The notes beneath the pieces are model-generated. The model did not search any database and had not been told where the DNA came from. It saw only the letters and a list, made by a program, of their open reading frames with translations. This document shows positions 21,458-24,431 of a stretch of 24,431 nucleotides of DNA, piece by piece. The first letter of the stretch is position 1. Each line of letters begins with the position of its first letter. Made by a program: the position numbers and the translations under genes. The DNA lies in the IMG/VR virus record IMGVR_UViG_3300020205_002612, positions 1-24,431 of that record. The stretch is one strand, 5' to 3'. Source of the stretch: a virus.

Positions 21458-22462
21458 ATGCGATTAAGAGAATTATTTGAAAATATCTATGAACAAGTAC
21501 CCGAAGGCGGCGAAGAGCACGATGGTGGTTTAAAAACCATTGGCATTTGTTACGGACGTTGGAATCCTCCACATCGTGGACATAGAGATGTTTGGAAATC
21601 TGCTAGTAAAAATCCTATATGGTTTGTAGGTACTAACGAAAACACAGAAGGTCCTAAAGACCCGCTACCCTACGAAGTTAAATTACAATGTATGGCTGCT
21701 GTTTGGCCCGGCGTTGCTGGTCATGTAATACCAGAACAAGATTTATTTGTAATGGCTACTAACATTTATGAAAAGTATGGTGAAAATGTTCACCTGAATG
21801 TTTATACAGACGAAGAATGGTTAGCAAGTAGTTTATTAAAATACAACGGCATGATGAATCAAAAGCATGGCGGTTATAAATTTACACAGATTGACTGGAA
21901 GAAGACTGAAAGAAAAGCTCGTGCTACAGATTTACGTGCTTATGTTCGTGCTGGAAACAAGCAGGCATTTTACAAAGATGCTGGCATTCCTGCTTCGTCA
22001 ATGATCACAATTGGTGAGAAATCTTATCCATTGTTTGACATTGTAGCTCATTATCTAAACAAGTATCCTGAAAAGGTTACTAAGAATGCTGCTAAAGCAA
22101 CTGTGGCAGAAGCTACACGAGCAAAGATTACTCACAGACAATCTCAAGCATCTAGAGGTATTAGTACATATGGCGATGCAGAAAAAGCCAATGCTGATTA
22201 TGTTGCTTTCAAATTAGGACAAGCAATGGCCTGCACTGACGGAACTAATACACCGGACATGGACGCTAAAAGTTGGCACGGAAAACGTAAAACAGTACAT
22301 CCTTATACCGATGTTGAGCAACAAATGTTTATCAAAGCAGCCAAAGTAGTTGGTGCCGATGTAGAAGACGTTAACCACGGGGATATGCGTAGTTTAGAAT
22401 TAGATACTACAAATAAAACTAGTCCTGTAGCAAAAACTAAAAAGAACAAATACGGAGTATAA
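21458..22462 (+). CDS. HxGH nucleotidyltransferase (cytidylyltransferase/NMNAT-like)
   Basis: ATG 21458 is chosen one base after the previous stop; it yields the leader MRLRELFENIYEQ that matches its neighbours and the T4 Alt leader type. The 334-residue protein has TIGICYGRWNPPHRGHRD (about 27-43) with the H39-x-G-H42 nucleotide-binding motif. A Rossmann-like stretch (IWFVGTNENTEGPKD) follows, then ARATDLRAYVRAG at 154-166, which resembles the second signature (ISSTxxR) of the family. Such enzymes join a nucleotide to a phosphate, as in NAD or CDP-compound synthesis. The last 110 residues are Lys/Thr/Ala-rich and not part of the fold. The substrate is not readable. Confidence 0.8.
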   Translation: MRLRELFENIYEQVPEGGEEHDGGLKTIGICYGRWNPPHRGHRDVWKSASKNPIWFVGTNENTEGPKDPLPYEVKLQCMAAVWPGVAGHVIPEQDLFVMATNIYEKYGENVHLNVYTDEEWLASSLLKYNGMMNQKHGGYKFTQIDWKKTERKARATDLRAYVRAGNKQAFYKDAGIPASSMITIGEKSYPLFDIVAHYLNKYPEKVTKNAAKATVAEATRAKITHRQSQASRGISTYGDAEKANADYVAFKLGQAMACTDGTNTPDMDAKSWHGKRKTVHPYTDVEQQMFIKAAKVVGADVEDVNHGDMRSLELDTTNKTSPVAKTKKNKYGV

Positions 22463-22463
22463 C

Positions 22464-22901
22464 GTGGACGAGAAATATCATTTAGCATTGAAAACAGCAT
22501 TTGCCAGCTCATATAGTTTTGTACTTAAAGCACAAAACTTTCATTGGAATGTCGAAGGGCCTTTATTTGTACAGTTACACGAACTGTTTGGAAACATTTA
22601 CGAAGAAGTATACGGTAGTATTGATACATTTGCCGAAGAACTTCGAGCACTACAAGTATATACTCCTGCTAGTCTTCAAAAATTTAGTATGTTGTCGCTA
22701 GTACAAGACGAAAACGAAATAAAAGATTTTCAATCCATGTTACGCGAACTGTTAACAGATAGTGAAAAAATGGCACAACTATACAAGGTAGTATTTGATA
22801 TGGCTGAAACAAATGGAGATCACGGGCTAGCAGACTTCTTTGCTGGACGACAAGACGCACATAAGAAACATAGCTGGATGTTAAGAAGCTGTTTAAAATG
22901 A
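22464..22901 (+). CDS. Dps-like ferritin (DNA-protecting, iron-binding)
   Basis: A 145-residue protein starting at GTG 22464 after GGAG. The dinuclear iron site is complete with exact Dps spacing: H27 and H39 (12 apart), D54 (15 further) and E58 (4 further), in FHWNVEGPLFVQLHELF and GSIDTFAEEL. Five-helix ferritin-like hydrophobicity, no signal peptide. Dps shells take up iron with peroxide and protect DNA. In a phage it could guard host or packaged DNA from oxidative damage, or store iron. It shares an ATGA overlap with the next gene and sits beside putative head proteins, but lacks the leader itself. Confidence 0.88.
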   Translation: MDEKYHLALKTAFASSYSFVLKAQNFHWNVEGPLFVQLHELFGNIYEEVYGSIDTFAEELRALQVYTPASLQKFSMLSLVQDENEIKDFQSMLRELLTDSEKMAQLYKVVFDMAETNGDHGLADFFAGRQDAHKKHSWMLRSCLK

Positions 22902-23191
22902 AACAATATAGGATTACCACAGAGCATTTAACTCAAGACAGTCCAGACGACTGCTATCTTGCTCCAGATGATCCTGTGCATGAATTAAAAGCCATACAGC
23001 ATTTAGCAGGACTAGGAAGTAATGCTAGATTGCATGAATATAAAGTTAATCAAGGTAGTAATATATCAGTAACAGGAATGCAAAATCAGGAACTTGAAAG
23101 AAAACATAAAATTAGACCTGGTACTCCTGAGTGGTTTCAACTTTGGTTTAGTTTGCCTTATTTGACAGGCGAAAAGAAGGTAGGAAAGTAA
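22898..23191 (+). CDS. Small conserved phage protein, 97 aa
   Basis: It starts in an ATGA overlap with the Dps stop. Hydrophilic, with ITTEHLTQDSPDDCYLAPDD, VHELKAIQHLAGLGSNARL and GTPEWFQLWFSLPYLTGEKK. One Cys, no TM or signal. The sequence is remembered as recurring in marine T4-like phages near head genes. Function unknown; position next to Dps suggests co-expression only. Confidence 0.68.
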   Translation: MKQYRITTEHLTQDSPDDCYLAPDDPVHELKAIQHLAGLGSNARLHEYKVNQGSNISVTGMQNQELERKHKIRPGTPEWFQLWFSLPYLTGEKKVGK

Positions 23192-23192
23192 T

Positions 23193-23462
23193 ATGAAGAT
23201 TACAGAAATTATTACAGAAACTGCAACAGCTGGATCAACAAGTGCTGGTAATATTGCCTCTGTGGATGCTCCGCATATTAGTCCGGGCAAATCACGCGGT
23301 AAAACAAGCTATATAGGCAATCCATGGGGTGGAATATCAGGCACTAAAGCCCCTAAACAGCCTAAAATCAAACAAAAAAAGAACAAAAACGGAACTGCTG
23401 TTAATGCGTTGGACTTAAAAGGTACAAGCATTTTCGGCGGTAAGACTATTAAAAGACGCTAA
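23193..23462 (+). CDS. Small basic Gly/Ser/Lys-rich protein with capsid-targeting-like leader
   Basis: An 89-residue protein. MKITEIITETATAG fits the leader pattern, with I7-T8-E9 as a possible prohead-protease cut. The rest is disordered, basic and Gly/Ser/Lys-rich (PGKSRGKTSYIGNPWGG; KQPKIKQKKNKNG), ending GGKTIKRR. Short basic disordered proteins with such leaders fit DNA-neutralising internal head proteins. The stop overlaps the late-promoter motif at 23459. Spaced one base after the previous gene. Confidence 0.68.
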   Translation: MKITEIITETATAGSTSAGNIASVDAPHISPGKSRGKTSYIGNPWGGISGTKAPKQPKIKQKKNKNGTAVNALDLKGTSIFGGKTIKRR

Positions 23463-23473
23463 ATATACTATAA
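23459..23473 (+). promoter_or_regulatory. T4-type late promoter
   Basis: CTAAATATACTATAA, nearly identical to the 19796 site in the AAATATACTAT core, overlaps the preceding stop. Predicted start about 23471, leaving a short leader with a CGGAG site before ATG 23487. Confidence 0.62.
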
Positions 23474-23486
23474 CGGAGTTTTCACC

Positions 23487-24431
23487 ATGCAAGATATGCA
23501 ACCAGATAATATGAACCCAGCTGCGCACACAGCAGCGGATGAAGCCAACCACGATCGTGAAGGCGCAATGGCAAAAGCAGATTTACATAAGCTAGCCAGC
23601 TACAGTCTAAAACTGTTTAAAAAATTAGACGACGAAGCTCAACTCGAAGGATGGGTACAGGCTAAAATTACCAAAGCCGCTGACTACATTGCCAGCGTAT
23701 ATCACTATTTAGAATACGAAATGGAATTTAGTGATTACGGTGCTAAGTTAGACAACAACGACATGTATACTGAAGACCAGAAAATTGCTATTAAAAATAA
23801 ATTAATGGAAGCTAAATCTAAGATTGCAGAGCTTAAAAAGACTCAAGCAGAAAAGATGAAAGCTAAAGATTCTAAGAAAGTCGAAGAAGGTGCATTGTCA
23901 GGTGGTGAGCGTCCGTGTGCAGAATGTGGTGGCAGTGGAATGGTTTACGAAGAACCAAAAGCAGTTCCAGATCATGTTAAATCTAAAGTTGAAAAGTACA
24001 ATCGTTTAACTAAAGCTACTCATGCAGCTTCAAAACGTTTAGATCGTAACAATAACGGTATTCCAGATAATCTAGAAGACAAACCAGTTGACGAAGAATT
24101 TGGTGGTAGCGATAAGGAAATGAAAGTTGGTGACAAAAAGAAAACTCGCACAGGTGAATTGACTAAAACGTCTACTGGTGTAATGCATAAGAACACTAGC
24201 TATGCAGATGATGGCGATGCTGAAGACAAATCCGGCAAAGGTAAAAAGAGTCACGCTAAGGCACAATCAGCTGCTGAGAAGAAAGAAAAAGCTCCGGCAC
24301 AAAAGATGTCTCCAAAAAGTGCTAAGACATGGGGTATGAAGGATGGTGAAAAATTTGACAACCGTGATAAAGCGGTTGATGAAACTTTAGGGCAAGGCGT
24401 ATACGCAGAAGGTAAAGGCAAAAAGCCAGAT
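23487..24431 (+). CDS. Charged helical virion-type protein, 3' end outside window
   Basis: The frame is open from ATG 23487 (after CGGAG) to the right edge, at least 315 residues. The order is a polar start, then a helical domain (about 30-85) with LHKLASYSLKLFKKLDD and GWVQAKITKAADYIASVYHY, a segment common in marine T4-like head/core genes from memory. A Lys/Ala coiled coil is next (about 105-135). After that comes CAECGGSGMVYEEP, like half of a DnaJ-type zinc knuckle, and DRNNNGIPDNLED, a calcium-loop-like D-x-N-x-N-G-x-x-D. The remainder is a low-complexity Lys/Gly/Asp/Thr tail. Late promoter and position suggest a scaffold/core or internal head protein; this is inference. Confidence 0.75.
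   Translation, partial: MQDMQPDNMNPAAHTAADEANHDREGAMAKADLHKLASYSLKLFKKLDDEAQLEGWVQAKITKAADYIASVYHYLEYEMEFSDYGAKLDNNDMYTEDQKIAIKNKLMEAKSKIAELKKTQAEKMKAKDSKKVEEGALSGGERPCAECGGSGMVYEEPKAVPDHVKSKVEKYNRLTKATHAASKRLDRNNNGIPDNLEDKPVDEEFGGSDKEMKVGDKKKTRTGELTKTSTGVMHKNTSYADDGDAEDKSGKGKKSHAKAQSAAEKKEKAPAQKMSPKSAKTWGMKDGEKFDNRDKAVDETLGQGVYAEGKGKKPD

Noticed and set aside
22418-22435. Eleven-base match (actagtcctgt) to the right arm of the hairpin at 8583
   Set aside because: It has no partner arm or promoter and lies in coding sequence; most likely chance.
23160-23190. TTGACA followed by TAATAT before the gene at 23193
   Set aside because: Spacing is 21 bases, outside the workable range for sigma-70.
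1-24431. tRNA genes, CRISPR arrays, insertion sequences, integrase or attachment sites
   Set aside because: Reading both strands, no cloverleaf with CCA end, no regularly spaced repeats, no transposase or integrase motif was found.

Overview
The window is a compact, AT-rich stretch of what looks like a T4-like marine myovirus (pelagiphage/cyanophage type). The evidence is tightly packed genes with ATGA start/stop overlaps, a T4 gp44-type clamp loader ATPase, a viral PhoH-like ATPase, a GroES/gp31-like co-chaperonin, dCMP deaminase, long glycine/threonine-rich tail proteins, and late-promoter motifs of the TATAAATA type. No photosynthesis genes, tRNAs, CRISPR arrays or insertion sequences were seen. 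The host cannot be fixed from sequence alone.

Layout. (1) 1-7169: four tail-fibre/virion structural proteins; the first is cut by the left edge and the third carries four putative-Ig (LPPGL) repeats. (2) 7171-10347: small phage proteins, an orphan fragment resembling DNA polymerase III alpha, a GroES-like protein, two small membrane proteins, the clamp loader and dCMP deaminase. It ends at a bidirectional terminator. (3) 10370-11086, minus strand: phoH. (4) 11248-12563: two unrecognised proteins. (5) 12566-15516: lysis and membrane block with a GH19-type endolysin, two-component spanin, holin-like proteins and small membrane/secreted proteins. (6) 15530-19777: a protein-quality-control operon of DnaJ-like, peptide deformylase and full-length ClpA-like genes plus one unknown. 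It is led by a perfect consensus sigma-70 promoter embedded in a terminator-like stem-loop. (7) 19850-24431: a likely late block opened by a T4-type late promoter. It holds a small unknown, a KxDG-motif protein, an HxGH nucleotidyltransferase, a Dps-like ferritin, two small proteins and a partial charged protein cut by the right edge.

The most interesting reading concerns block 7. Four of its proteins start with the same short pattern, M-x-[IL]-x-E-[LI]. It resembles the T4 capsid-targeting sequence (as in Alt) and is followed in most by an [LI]-x-E site that a gp21-type prohead protease could cut. If so, this block encodes internal head proteins, including two nucleotidyl-transfer-like enzymes that could be injected with the DNA. 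Dps sits in the same block, without the leader. A second notable theme is two cassettes (8564-8606 and 15530-15583) in which an early-type promoter overlaps the hairpin that should stop upstream transcription. A third is the set of host-like proteostasis genes (GroES-like, DnaJ, deformylase, ClpA).
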